Source: Ilumatobacter sp.
GTDB lineage: Bacteria; Actinomycetota; Acidimicrobiia; Acidimicrobiales; Ilumatobacteraceae
Direction: 5' to 3'
NCBI GenBank assembly: GCA_018666235.1
Contig: JABJAB010000033.1
Span: 1-36,281 of the forward strand
Length of the DNA stretch: 36,281 nt
The notes under the pieces are model-generated. The model did no database searches. It was not told the DNA's origin and saw only the letters and a program-made list of their open reading frames with translations. The position numbers and the translations under genes were made by a program. This document shows, in pieces, positions 1 to 7,955 of this stretch (positions are counted from its first letter, which is position 1; each line of letters starts with the position of its first letter).

Positions 1-2
1 GG

Positions 3-110
3 AACGCCTCGATGTTCGACACCGATGACATGGCCGAAGCCTTCACGGCCCAGATGGAACAGCGCCCCGCCGACTTCCCCGACCTCTGGCCCGTCAGCCG
101 CGGCCTCTAG
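3..110 (+). CDS. C-terminal fragment of a probable enoyl-CoA hydratase/isomerase (crotonase)
   Basis: An open frame enters from the left edge and ends at TAG 108-110, giving 35 residues. The tail contains FDTDDMAEAFTAQMEQRPADF, here cited only as a pattern: acidic residues, a short helix, then a basic/proline segment. This resembles the C-terminal end of crotonase-fold proteins, where a helix of the type 'EGxxAFxEKRxPxF' closes the domain. Crotonases hydrate or isomerise acyl-CoA thioesters in fatty acid degradation. The catalytic part lies outside the window, so the family call rests on a short tail and is tentative. The following 500 bases hold no convincing gene, so this looks like the end of a transcription unit. 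Confidence 0.4.
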   Translation, partial: NASMFDTDDMAEAFTAQMEQRPADFPDLWPVSRGL

Positions 111-629
111 CCCTCCGCCTGGTCTCCAGCCAACAGTCACAAGCGCCACGACTTCTGGATGGCCGGAGGGTTGTGGGTCAGCTCCGGTATTTCGGCTGGG
201 GCTCCGCAACCATCTCGCTTGGCGAAGCACTATTCTGACCTGCCGCAGGCCCTCCAGGCCGGTTATGTCATCACTCGTTCGTGAATCAACGCAATTTTTG
301 TCGAGCCGGTACCAGAGACGCATTCGAGACTGTCTGCAACGAGGCCGATAATTCAGGCCACATCAACCGGAAACCCTCTCGGCGCCAGCTTGAAGGTGGC
401 CCACAACTGCGGGCAGGTGGTGGCAAGAACTCTCAACCTGCCGCAGGTCGCCTGAATTCGTTGGGATCGCACGGTCAAAGCCCGTCGAAGACGTCAGGTG
501 CACAAGCCAGCGAGTCGCTGCGCAGTGTTGTCCCGCGTCTGTCCCGCGAATAAGGGGGAATTCCGGCGAAAAACGGCGAACTACCACCGGAGGTCGACCT
601 GCAGAAAGCTGCTTCTATCAGGTAAAACG
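111..629. other. Gene-free stretch next to the 3' end of tRNA-Thr
   Basis: No open frame here has a recognisable product; the short frames on both strands look like GC-rich chance frames. What can be seen: an 11-base odd palindrome CCTGCCGCAGG at 239-249, repeated in longer form (ACCTGCCGCAGGT) at 436-448, and two copies of TGTCCCGCG at 529-537 and 540-548 with an 11-base period. The stretch lies immediately downstream of the tRNA-Thr 3' end, a common integration target, so decayed mobile-element DNA is possible. No integrase is visible. Confidence 0.5.
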
Positions 630-705
<76 letters not shown>

Positions 706-739
706 AGCAGTTCGCTCCATTGCCGGAACGAACGAGACG

Positions 740-745
740 AATATA
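740..745 (-). promoter_or_regulatory. -10 element of the tRNA-Thr promoter
   Basis: Reading the minus strand, TATATT lies 35 bases before the tRNA 5' end, in otherwise GC-rich sequence, and is a strong match to the TATAAT consensus. No good -35 hexamer is seen at 17 bases (the nearest, TCGACG, is at 20). Confidence 0.45.
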
Positions 746-776
746 TCGGCGCCGCTGGCCTGTCGCGTCGATCGGT

Positions 777-1469
777 TCAGTCGGCGAGCGGGTTCCGGCC
801 GTTCCAGGTCCCCGTCGAGCCGTATGGCTCGAAGCGCGCGAATAACTCCTCGGCGTACCAGTCGCCGTCTCGCGTCTGTTCGATCACCTGCTGATGCCGC
901 GGCATGGCGTACGCGTAGGTGCGCACCGCCTTGGCGGACTCCCAGAGGCTGAACGTCGCGAGCCGACCGACCGGTGCCTCACCGACGCCGACCACATCGA
1001 TCAAGCCAGCAGCGGTGTGGAGTTCGGCGTCAACCTCTTTGCCCGCCGCAGCAAAGTCGCGCCACGAACGACGACGGACATCGGCACGAGTGATCACCGC
1101 AACCCGACCGGCCCGGTCGCCGTCGACCATGCCATCGAGGGGGTCAACGCCGCGCCACGTCCCGTGCCCGCCGAGCGCACGAAGGCGGACGGTGAAGTGC
1201 TCTTCCGCGCGCTGCCAGCGCCGAGGAATCCGATGTGATGCCAGAAAGTCGTCGAGGTGCTCCTCGCTCTCCCACACAGCAAAGAGTGCGGTCCGACGCA
1301 GGTCGGCGCCGGGGCCGGTGTCGTCACCGTTGCCGGTTCCCAGGAGCTTCCAGAACTTCAGACCCGGCACGCGTTGGAGTTGCGGCCGATCGGCGCCGAG
1401 TCGCGCCATGGCCAACAGCGCACGGCCTGGCCGCTCGCGAATCAGGTGGAAGGATGCAACGCGGGCCAT
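777..1469 (-). CDS. Spheroidene monooxygenase-like protein (CrtA family)
   Basis: This 230-residue protein matches the CrtA family by its C-terminal half. That half has a FSLWESAKAVRTYAYAMP segment, where a helix with aromatic residues follows 'SLW', a later DGDWYAEELFARFEP segment, and an earlier VWESEEHLDDFL segment. Known CrtA enzymes are heme-dependent and put keto groups at C-2 of acyclic carotenoids such as spheroidene and spirilloxanthin. The neighbouring genes make an acyclic carotenoid, so a terminal tailoring step is the natural role here; the exact substrate is inferred. The start is ATG 1469, nine bases from the divergent PlsY-like start, with no clear Shine-Dalgarno sequence. The N-terminal 100 residues are less recognisable. 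Confidence 0.72.
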   Translation of the reverse strand: MARVASFHLIRERPGRALLAMARLGADRPQLQRVPGLKFWKLLGTGNGDDTGPGADLRRTALFAVWESEEHLDDFLASHRIPRRWQRAEEHFTVRLRALGGHGTWRGVDPLDGMVDGDRAGRVAVITRADVRRRSWRDFAAAGKEVDAELHTAAGLIDVVGVGEAPVGRLATFSLWESAKAVRTYAYAMPRHQQVIEQTRDGDWYAEELFARFEPYGSTGTWNGRNPLAD

Positions 1470-1478
1470 GTGTCGGCC

Positions 1479-2093
1479 ATGCTGTCAGCAATGGACTCGA
1501 TCAGCACGTTTACGCCGACGATTGTCGACGTCATCATTGCTGTTGTTGTCGGCTACCTCGTCGGCTCCATCCCGGTGGCCAACCTTGTCGCCAAGCGTCG
1601 GGCCGCCGTCGATCTGCGGACGGTCGGTGACCGCAACCCAGGATTTTGGAACGCTCGCGAGACCCTCGGCAGGAAAGCCGCGATCCCGGTGTTCGTCGGC
1701 GATGTCGCCAAGGGTGTGGTTGCTGCCGGCATCGGCGTCCTGATTGCCGATGACGGAGTGTGGGGGATCGCGTATGTGGCGACCGGCGCAGCGATGATCG
1801 GCCACGCCTACCCCGTCTTTGCCAACTTCACAGGCGGCCGGAGCATCCTGACCTTCGTCGGCGGAGCAGCCGTCTTCGCTCCGGTGTCGGTGGCGATCTC
1901 GGTCGGTGTGCTCATCGTCGTCTTCGCGATCACCCGGTCGTTCGCTTGGGGATCACGAGCCGGGATGCTGGCCCTGCCGTTCGTGCACCTCGCGGTCGAT
2001 GGTCCGTACCGGACCGCGGCGATGGGGGCATTGATGACGATCATCGGCATCCGATTCGCGATCGCCGCGCTCGACGACCGCCGTCAGGCGTAG
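1479..2093 (+). CDS. PlsY-like membrane acyltransferase (divergent motifs)
   Basis: A 204-residue protein of mainly hydrophobic segments, the length of PlsY, the acyl-phosphate:glycerol-3-phosphate acyltransferase that starts phospholipid synthesis. PlsY motif 1 is visible as GSIPVANLVAKR followed by DLRTVGDRNPGFWNARE. Motif 2 is GDVAKG and motif 3 is GHAYPVFANFTGGRS. Two positions depart from the usual family pattern: motif 1 reads GDRNPG instead of GSGNxG, and motif 3 reads GGRS where PlsY normally has GGKG. The protein may therefore use another acceptor. It is divergent from the CrtA-like gene, and its end overlaps the end of the carotenoid glycosyltransferase gene by 10 bases. The start is taken as ATG 1479; ATG 1491 is also possible. 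Confidence 0.75.
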   Translation: MLSAMDSISTFTPTIVDVIIAVVVGYLVGSIPVANLVAKRRAAVDLRTVGDRNPGFWNARETLGRKAAIPVFVGDVAKGVVAAGIGVLIADDGVWGIAYVATGAAMIGHAYPVFANFTGGRSILTFVGGAAVFAPVSVAISVGVLIVVFAITRSFAWGSRAGMLALPFVHLAVDGPYRTAAMGALMTIIGIRFAIAALDDRRQA

Positions 2094-3178
2094 GTGCGAC
2101 CGCGCCAGCTGTGGGGCCCGCGACGGAAGATGCCGCGGGCAATCGTGACCGCGGCAGGGACGTCGGCGAGCGGGCTCAACCAGTACGCGACATCGACTCG
2201 CGAGTAGGCGGTGCGGGTGCCGGCCAGCGTGCCGAACCGCACCGCGAGCAGGACGACGTCGACAATGTCGGCCTTGCGCAGCACGAGGCGGGGGAGCGGA
2301 AGTGCCTGAGCGAGCAACACCACCGCGAGATCGAAGAGCTGGCGGCGTCGTGGCTCGACGCCGGGCAACGCCAGGGATCGACCCCAACCACGCCAGGTGT
2401 CGCGAAGCGACTCAAACATGCGGACTTCGAGCATCTCGCCCGCATCGAGAAACCCGACCCGAGCACCGTCGTGGGCCATACGGCGGGCGAGTGCAATGTC
2501 TTCGACCACCTCGCCGCGCACCGTCTGCATCGCGCCGCGTTCGAGAAACGAGTGGCGCGGCACCGCCATGCACTGGCCGTTGGCCATCGCCCGGTCGGGC
2601 GCCGTTACGACGCCCGGCGGCCCGAAGCGATAGACGAGCGTGGTCAACATCGCTGGATGCAGCCACCGGCTCCCAGGGGTCGGGCAGTCGAAACGCCCGC
2701 CCACGGTCAGCAGGTCAAGTTGTTCGGCCATGGCCCGGCTGACCAATGCCTGCGGAAGCCGAGGATCGGGATTCGTGTCCGCATCAAGCGTCACCACCCA
2801 CTCGCCGCCCGCTGCCTCGATGCCCTGCTGCAAAGCCCACGCCTTGCCTGCCCATCCGTCAGGGAGCGGGGTCCCGGTGATGACAACAGCGCCGGCAGCG
2901 CGGGCAATGTCGGCAGTGTCGTCACTCGACTGGTCGTCAACCACCAGCACCTCGCCGACCCCCGGCGCACCGACCAACGCTGCAAGCACGGGTCCGATCC
3001 GTTGCGCTTCGTCACGTGCCGGAATCACCATGCTGATCGACTGCGCAGGTGTCATCGTCGGCCGCACCGGCGGAGCCGCAATCGCTGCTCGCGCCAGCCG
3101 GGCAATCGCGATGCCACCGGCCACGCAACGGGTGAGCAGGAACAGCCGACTCAGCAGTCGGCGGATGTGACGCGTCAC
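2084..3178 (-). CDS. Family 2 glycosyltransferase, probably carotenoid glycosyltransferase
   Basis: This 364-residue GT-A fold enzyme shows the nucleotide-sugar motifs VVDDQSSDDT (about 79-88) and LDADTNPDP (about 131-139). A GEVVEDIALARRM segment supplies the ED motif, and WRGWGRSL stands in place of the usual QxxRW. The N-terminus and the C-terminal third have hydrophobic stretches, suggesting membrane attachment. It resembles the CrtQ/CruC type enzymes that put a sugar on xanthophyll hydroxyl groups. It overlaps the upstream desaturase-like gene by 4 bases (ATGA), so it is translationally coupled to the carotenoid operon. The substrate is inferred from context: the tertiary hydroxyl that the CruF-type hydratase would create. 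Confidence 0.75.
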   Translation of the reverse strand: MTRHIRRLLSRLFLLTRCVAGGIAIARLARAAIAAPPVRPTMTPAQSISMVIPARDEAQRIGPVLAALVGAPGVGEVLVVDDQSSDDTADIARAAGAVVITGTPLPDGWAGKAWALQQGIEAAGGEWVVTLDADTNPDPRLPQALVSRAMAEQLDLLTVGGRFDCPTPGSRWLHPAMLTTLVYRFGPPGVVTAPDRAMANGQCMAVPRHSFLERGAMQTVRGEVVEDIALARRMAHDGARVGFLDAGEMLEVRMFESLRDTWRGWGRSLALPGVEPRRRQLFDLAVVLLAQALPLPRLVLRKADIVDVVLLAVRFGTLAGTRTAYSRVDVAYWLSPLADVPAAVTIARGIFRRGPHSWRGRTYA

Positions 3179-4632
3179 CGGTGGTCCTGGTCAATCATCT
3201 CCGTCACGATGCGAGCACTTGTCGCGACGAGCGGCAGCCCGCCGCCGGGATGGCTCGAGCCGCCGACCAAGTACAGCCCTGCACGTGCGCCACGGTTTGC
3301 GGGTCGAGCAAACGCCGCGCGCTTGCCATTCGACGAGCTGCCGTAAATGGCGCCGCCCGGCGAGCGGTAGAGCCGCTCGATGTCCGCCGGGGTGATACGC
3401 GCCGAGAAGCTCATACGGCCGGCGAGATCGACCCCGTGTTCGCCAAGACGCCGGAGCACGAGATCGCGGTAGTCCTCGGTGTTGACCTCCGCACCGGGCG
3501 GCGTATTGACCAGGATGAACCAGTTCTCATCACCGGCAGGAGCCTGACTCGCGTCAGTCAGCGACGAGATGCAGGCGTAGATCGTCGGGTCATCGGCGAG
3601 TTGGCCCGCCTCGATCTGGCGGAACTCCTGCGCAGCATTGTTCGAGAAGAACACGTTGTGGTGACCGAGCGGAGCGCCGTCGATCGCCGGAGTTGCACCG
3701 CGCACGCCCAGGCACATCGCGAACCCGCTGGTCGAACGATCAGCCTTGCGAACCGTGCGCAGCGCAGCATCGTCAGGCAGCAAGTCGGCGTACAAGTGCT
3801 CGGCGTCGGTGTTCGCGATCACAACGTCAGCAGCCACCACGGAACCATCGACGAGTCGAATCCCCGTCACGCTGGTGCCGTCTTCGTTGATGCGTTCCAC
3901 ATCAGACGAAGTCTGAATATCCACGCCGACCTTGCCAGCAACGCGCACAAGTGCATCACAAAGTGCGCCAAGCCCACCCGTTGGATACCAGCAGCCATGC
4001 CCAGCCTCGACGTGTGGAATGCACGACAACGTGGCAGGCGCACGGCGCGGCGTCGAGCCCGAGTAGGTGGCGTAGCGGCCCAGCCACTGCTGCAGCTTGG
4101 GTTCGTCAAACAACGCCCGGGCGGCGTCGTTGAGCGAGCGCATGGCGTCGATCGTTCGCAGATCGTTCGCGGACTCCATCCGCGACAGCAGATCGAGCGG
4201 GTTCGACATTGGGCCGGCGAAGAACGTCCGCTCGGACACCTCCCAGATCCGCCGACCGTGCTCGTTGAGGTCGCGCCACGCCGCTCCTGCTCCCGCGAAC
4301 GTTTCGAACGCTGCAGCGGTGGCGTCGTTGTCATCGTGGACAACGAGCCGTGCCCCGTCGCGCCAGAAGTAGCGGAACTGCGGATCGAGCCGGACGAGGT
4401 CGAGCTGTTCGTCCAGCGAAGTTCCGGCGAGCTGAAAGACGTCGTCGAACACCTGCGGCAACGTCAACAACGAGGGACCGATGTCGAACGTGAACCCGTC
4501 GCGTTCGAACACCGCCAGTTTGCCGCCGGCCTGTTCGTTGCGCTCAAAAACGGTGACGTCGTGGCCGGCCGCGCCGAGGCGAATCGCCGTACACAAGCCG
4601 CCAACACCGCCGCCGACGATGATTGCTTTCAT
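3175..4632 (-). CDS. CrtI-family carotenoid desaturase/oxidase (CrtD-like)
   Basis: A 485-residue FAD enzyme. The N-terminal dinucleotide-binding motif is VGGGVGGLCTAIRL (about 6-19), followed by FERNEQAGGKL. The C-terminal CrtI-family signature is GLYLVGGSSHPGGGLPLV near residue 455. It is clearly a second, diverged paralogue of the crtI gene upstream. In pathways with a CruF-type hydratase the second CrtI-family enzyme is usually the 3,4-desaturase CrtD, acting on the hydrated end. A 4,4'-diapo-type oxidase role cannot be excluded from sequence alone. It overlaps the genes on both sides by 4 bases (4629-4632 and 3175-3178), so the three are co-translated. Confidence 0.8.
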   Translation of the reverse strand: MKAIIVGGGVGGLCTAIRLGAAGHDVTVFERNEQAGGKLAVFERDGFTFDIGPSLLTLPQVFDDVFQLAGTSLDEQLDLVRLDPQFRYFWRDGARLVVHDDNDATAAAFETFAGAGAAWRDLNEHGRRIWEVSERTFFAGPMSNPLDLLSRMESANDLRTIDAMRSLNDAARALFDEPKLQQWLGRYATYSGSTPRRAPATLSCIPHVEAGHGCWYPTGGLGALCDALVRVAGKVGVDIQTSSDVERINEDGTSVTGIRLVDGSVVAADVVIANTDAEHLYADLLPDDAALRTVRKADRSTSGFAMCLGVRGATPAIDGAPLGHHNVFFSNNAAQEFRQIEAGQLADDPTIYACISSLTDASQAPAGDENWFILVNTPPGAEVNTEDYRDLVLRRLGEHGVDLAGRMSFSARITPADIERLYRSPGGAIYGSSSNGKRAAFARPANRGARAGLYLVGGSSHPGGGLPLVATSARIVTEMIDQDHR

Positions 4633-5378
4633 CGCACCAACCTCCTGAAGATGGCCGTGACGGCCACCGGAACCATCGCCGCCCCGCCGACCGCAGCAAC
4701 CACCGGGTCACGGAAGTATCGGGCGAACCCGACCGTCTCCATCGCCGCCATGTACCCGTACGTGCCAACGAGGTGCGGATCCGATGCAGCCCGCTCATTG
4801 GTCGCGTCCGCGGCGGGCAGCATTGCTTCGAGCATCGCCATCACGCCGAGACCCGTGATGAACCACCCGACAAAGTTGCTCAGCGGGATCCCGCGATACA
4901 CACCGCGACGCGCCCACGCCCAATACCCCTCGCCGACCATCTGCGGGTCAAGGAACAGATCCCATGCGGTCATCGCTGCCGAACCGAGTGCAATGCGCTT
5001 GGCCATCGTCGACTGCTCGCCAAGCGCGGCATGAGCGGTCTCACGCGCCGGCAACGACATCGCGAACCACGCCATGGGAACAATGACCGGGACATGAGCA
5101 ACCTGCGGCTGCAGCGCACCGGAGTACGCATATCGACCGAACGGCACCCCGGTGAGCGTGCCGAATCGCTCGACTGCAGCCGTTACCACCGCAGTCGTAC
5201 CGGCAGCGGCACCCGCGCGGGCGGGACCCCAACGCCGCACGGCATTGACCGTCGTCGTGGCAAACAACCCGGTGACGACCACCGACGACAGGACCTTGCG
5301 CGCCAGACCGCGCTGCGGCAACAGCGGCGTCGCGATCATCGCCCCCACCGTCACCACACCGGCAACGGCCTCGGTCAT
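4629..5378 (-). CDS. cruF: CruF-like carotenoid 1,2-hydratase (DUF422 family)
   Basis: A membrane protein of 249 residues with six or more hydrophobic segments. It carries the features of the carotenoid biosynthesis/DUF422 family: FGTLTGVPFGRYAYSG, then VPVIVPMAWFAM, AMTAWDLFLDPQM, and a YRGIPLSNFVGWF segment. The family includes CruF and the archaeal bisanhydrobacterioruberin hydratase, which add water across C-1,2 of psi-end carotenoids to give a tertiary 1-hydroxyl. That hydroxyl is what a downstream glycosyltransferase would use. I chose ATG 5378 because AGGTGG lies 6 bases before it; an in-frame GTG at 5405 would add nine residues. The start of the next gene overlaps its stop by 4 bases. 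Confidence 0.8.
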   Translation of the reverse strand: MTEAVAGVVTVGAMIATPLLPQRGLARKVLSSVVVTGLFATTTVNAVRRWGPARAGAAAGTTAVVTAAVERFGTLTGVPFGRYAYSGALQPQVAHVPVIVPMAWFAMSLPARETAHAALGEQSTMAKRIALGSAAMTAWDLFLDPQMVGEGYWAWARRGVYRGIPLSNFVGWFITGLGVMAMLEAMLPAADATNERAASDPHLVGTYGYMAAMETVGFARYFRDPVVAAVGGAAMVPVAVTAIFRRLVR

Positions 5379-5448
5379 ATCAACCCACCTGCGCTCGGAG
5401 CTCACCGCACCGCCTCATGATCCGCGTGATTGGCGTCAACGACCAGTC

Positions 5449-6366
5449 TCATCGAAGCAGCTTGACGACCATTGCCGCCTTTTCGGTGGTGGACACACTG
5501 GCGCGAGAAGTGAACACGTCGTACTGCTGGGCCTCGATCTTGTCGAGAATGCGGCCGTAGAGGGTGAACGCCGCGCGAATGGCCTTCGCCGACCGATCCG
5601 GCAACATCGAGATGCCGATGTCGGCCGACTCATACAGCGCGCGGCAGCGCTCGATCTCGAACTGCATCAGCGCAATGAACTCGGGCGTGACTGCACGCTG
5701 GTTGAGGTCGGCGCCGAAGCGGTGGCTGTCCTCGAGAGGGATGTACTGGCGGCCCCGGTCGAGGTCCTCATCGACGTCACGCAAGAAGTTGGTGAGCTGA
5801 AAGGCATTGCCAAGATCGCGAGCGTGGGGCAGCGCCGTGTCGTAATCCGACGGTTCCAGAATTGGCAGCATCATCTCGCCGATCACTGCAGCCGATCCGT
5901 CCATGTAGACGAGCAGGTCGTCCCAGGTTTCATACGACTCGACGGTGAGGTCCATGGTCATCGACCTGAGGAACCGATCGAACGCCGTCGTGTCGATGTC
6001 GAAGGCACGCACCGTGTGTACGACCGCCTTGAGAACCGGATCCTCCGACTTGCCGGCAGCAAGATCGTCAAAGAACCGCTGCCCGAAATCGGCCAGCGTC
6101 GCCGCCCGCACTTCGGTCGGCACATCGCGCCCACCCTGCGAGGGAATCTCATCGACAATGTCATCGGCATACCGCGCGAAGGCGTACAACGCGTGCACGT
6201 GGTGCTGCTTGATCTTCGGGAGCACCTTGGTCGACCAGTAGTACGTGGTGCCGTGCCGCTTGTTGAACTCGCGGCACAGTTCGTAGCTCTCGTCCAACGT
6301 CACCGGGCCCGACGGCAGCAAGTGCGTCGTCGGCGTGGGCGGAGTGCGCTGGAACGGAAGTCGCAT
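5449..6366 (-). CDS. crtB: Phytoene synthase
   Basis: A 305-residue squalene/phytoene synthase family protein. It condenses two geranylgeranyl diphosphates to phytoene, the first committed step of C40 carotenoid synthesis. Both aspartate-rich motifs are intact: ARYADDIVDE (DDIVD at 68-72) and NFLRDVDEDLDRGRQYIP (DVDED at 197-201). Residues YYWSTKVLP near 42 match the usual substrate-pocket segment. Length is normal. ATG 6366 has no clear Shine-Dalgarno sequence. A TACGCT hexamer lies 8 bases upstream (6375-6380), so a separate leaderless transcript is conceivable, although the gene also sits within the minus-strand carotenoid operon behind crtI. Confidence 0.93.
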   Translation of the reverse strand: MRLPFQRTPPTPTTHLLPSGPVTLDESYELCREFNKRHGTTYYWSTKVLPKIKQHHVHALYAFARYADDIVDEIPSQGGRDVPTEVRAATLADFGQRFFDDLAAGKSEDPVLKAVVHTVRAFDIDTTAFDRFLRSMTMDLTVESYETWDDLLVYMDGSAAVIGEMMLPILEPSDYDTALPHARDLGNAFQLTNFLRDVDEDLDRGRQYIPLEDSHRFGADLNQRAVTPEFIALMQFEIERCRALYESADIGISMLPDRSAKAIRAAFTLYGRILDKIEAQQYDVFTSRASVSTTEKAAMVVKLLR

Positions 6367-6390
6367 TGGTGCAAAGCGTAGGAGTTTCGA

Positions 6391-6407
6391 ATGGGGTCAG
6401 ACCCCAT
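6391..6407. repeat. REP-like odd palindrome between crtI and crtB
   Basis: ATGGGGTCAGACCCCAT is a perfect palindrome with 8-base arms and a single central base. It lies in the 47-base gap between the crtI stop (6414) and the crtB start (6366). No T-tract follows, so it does not look like a classical terminator. It shares the pattern GGNGYCAGRCNCC with the palindrome at 7923-7955. Confidence 0.75.
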
Positions 6408-6413
6408 CCGTGA

Positions 6414-7904
6414 CTATTTGCGCGCCGCCGCGTACTGGTCGACGCGTTCGGCAGCGAGCTTGCCGGACACCAGCACCATCGGCACACCGACGCCGGGAAG
6501 CGTCGACGAGCCAGTGAACACCAGGCCCGGCACCTTCTTCGTCACGTTGTTCGGCCGGAACGGCCCGGTCTGGAAGAACGTGTGCGCCAGGGCAAACGGT
6601 GTGCCCTGCTCCATACCCATGTCGCGCCAGTCCTGTGGGTCATAGACCTCTTCGGTGACGACGTCGGTCGGATAACCGAGCGACGCGACCTTGGCCCGCA
6701 ACGAGTCCGTGATGGTGTCGCGCTCTTTCGACCAGTCGATCTTCCCGCTGAGGTTCGGTGTCGGCTCGAGCACGTAGAGGTTGCTGTGTCCCTCGGGCGC
6801 AAGCGTCGGGTCGTCGAGCGAGTGCAGGGTGACGAGAATCGACGGGTCAGGCATCCGGACCCCGTCATCGATCAGCGCCTTGAACGAACCGTTCCAGTCG
6901 TCACCGAAGTGGATGTTGTGGTGTGCCGCGTCCGGGGGCGGAGTCCCCTTCACGCCAGCCACCCACAGCAGACACGACGGGCTGTACTTTCCATTCAGAG
7001 CCTTTTTCGGGACGTCGACCCCATCGAGCAGTTCGCGGTAGGCCACCGGGAGATCAGGATTACAGACGACAGCATCAGCTTCGAGCAACTCGCCGCCTTC
7101 CTTGCCCACATCACCAAGGCGAACGCCGCGCACCGAACCGTCGGCGAACCGGACGATCTGGTTGACAGGAGACTCGTAGCGAATGGTGACCCCGGCCTGC
7201 TCAACCGCCTCGGCCAAGCCGACCGCCATCATGTGCATGCCGCCCTCGGGAACGAACACGCCCTGCACGGAATCCATATAGGTGATGACGGCGTAGATCG
7301 CGAGAGCCTCGTACGGGGCGAGACCCGCGTACATCGACTGGAAGCTGAAGATCTGCTGCAACCGCTCGTCGTCGAAGAACGATGCAACTTTCTTGTCGAG
7401 TTTGCCGAAACCACCGAGCTTGAGAATCGACAGCCCATCGCGCCACGGCTTGATCAGATCAAGCGGCGAATCAAGGTTGGTGTCGATGTAGGACCGCATC
7501 TCCGCGGTGTACAGCTTCTTGAGCCAGTCGGCGAACGCGCCAAACGCAGCAGCCTCCTTGTCGCCGGCAAAGCGGGCGATCTCTTCAGTCATGGCCTCAC
7601 GGCCGTGCTTCACAAGCAGCGTCGAACCATCTGCGTAACAGGCGCGGTACATCGGATCGACCGGCTTGATCGTGATGTGATCAGCCATGTTCGCGCCCGC
7701 TGCCTGGAATGCCTCTTCAAGCAGATCGGGCATCGTGAGCACGGTCGGACCGTTGTCGAGGCGGAACCCATCGCGGATCACCATGCCGGCGCGCCCACCG
7801 GGCAACGCATCGCGCTCAACGATCGTCACATCGTGTCCGGCTTTGCTCAGATGTGCAGCAGCGGACAACCCGCCAAGCCCTGCTCCGATAACGACAACTT
7901 TCAC
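6414..7904 (-). CDS. crtI: Phytoene desaturase
   Basis: A 496-residue CrtI-type FAD-dependent desaturase that converts phytoene stepwise to lycopene or a related acyclic product. The N-terminus has VVIGAGLGGLSAAAHL (FAD-binding Rossmann motif, about 4-19), then VERDALPGGRAG. The C-terminus has the CrtI signature FTGSSTLPGVGVPMVLVSGK (about residue 465-484). Length and both ends match the family. It lies between idsA and crtB on the same strand, 50 bases after the idsA stop. Upstream of ATG 7904 (minus strand) is AGGAGC, a good ribosome binding site. The number of desaturation steps cannot be read from sequence. Confidence 0.93.
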   Translation of the reverse strand: MKVVVIGAGLGGLSAAAHLSKAGHDVTIVERDALPGGRAGMVIRDGFRLDNGPTVLTMPDLLEEAFQAAGANMADHITIKPVDPMYRACYADGSTLLVKHGREAMTEEIARFAGDKEAAAFGAFADWLKKLYTAEMRSYIDTNLDSPLDLIKPWRDGLSILKLGGFGKLDKKVASFFDDERLQQIFSFQSMYAGLAPYEALAIYAVITYMDSVQGVFVPEGGMHMMAVGLAEAVEQAGVTIRYESPVNQIVRFADGSVRGVRLGDVGKEGGELLEADAVVCNPDLPVAYRELLDGVDVPKKALNGKYSPSCLLWVAGVKGTPPPDAAHHNIHFGDDWNGSFKALIDDGVRMPDPSILVTLHSLDDPTLAPEGHSNLYVLEPTPNLSGKIDWSKERDTITDSLRAKVASLGYPTDVVTEEVYDPQDWRDMGMEQGTPFALAHTFFQTGPFRPNNVTKKVPGLVFTGSSTLPGVGVPMVLVSGKLAAERVDQYAAARK

Positions 7905-7922
7905 GATGCTCCTTGGGCCGCA

Positions 7923-7955
7923 AGGACGACTTGGTGCCAGGCACCAAGTCGTCCT
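7923..7955. repeat. Long REP-like palindrome between idsA and crtI
   Basis: A perfect inverted repeat with 16-base arms (7923-7938 and 7940-7955) around one central A at 7939. Its core reads TTGGTGCCAGGCACCAA. It fills most of the 50-base idsA-crtI gap and its last base is the first base of the idsA stop codon complement. In RNA it would form a very stable stem with almost no loop. No U-tract is present. Confidence 0.8.

Noticed and set aside
1760..3346. 528-codon open frame on the plus strand over the glycosyltransferase
   Set aside because: It is rich in Arg, Pro and His without motifs, and overlaps well-supported genes in other frames.
3181..5034. 617-codon open frame on the plus strand over the CrtD-like and CruF-like genes
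   Set aside because: The opposite-strand genes have clear motifs and 4-base overlaps with each other; this frame has none and is an expected shadow in high-GC DNA.
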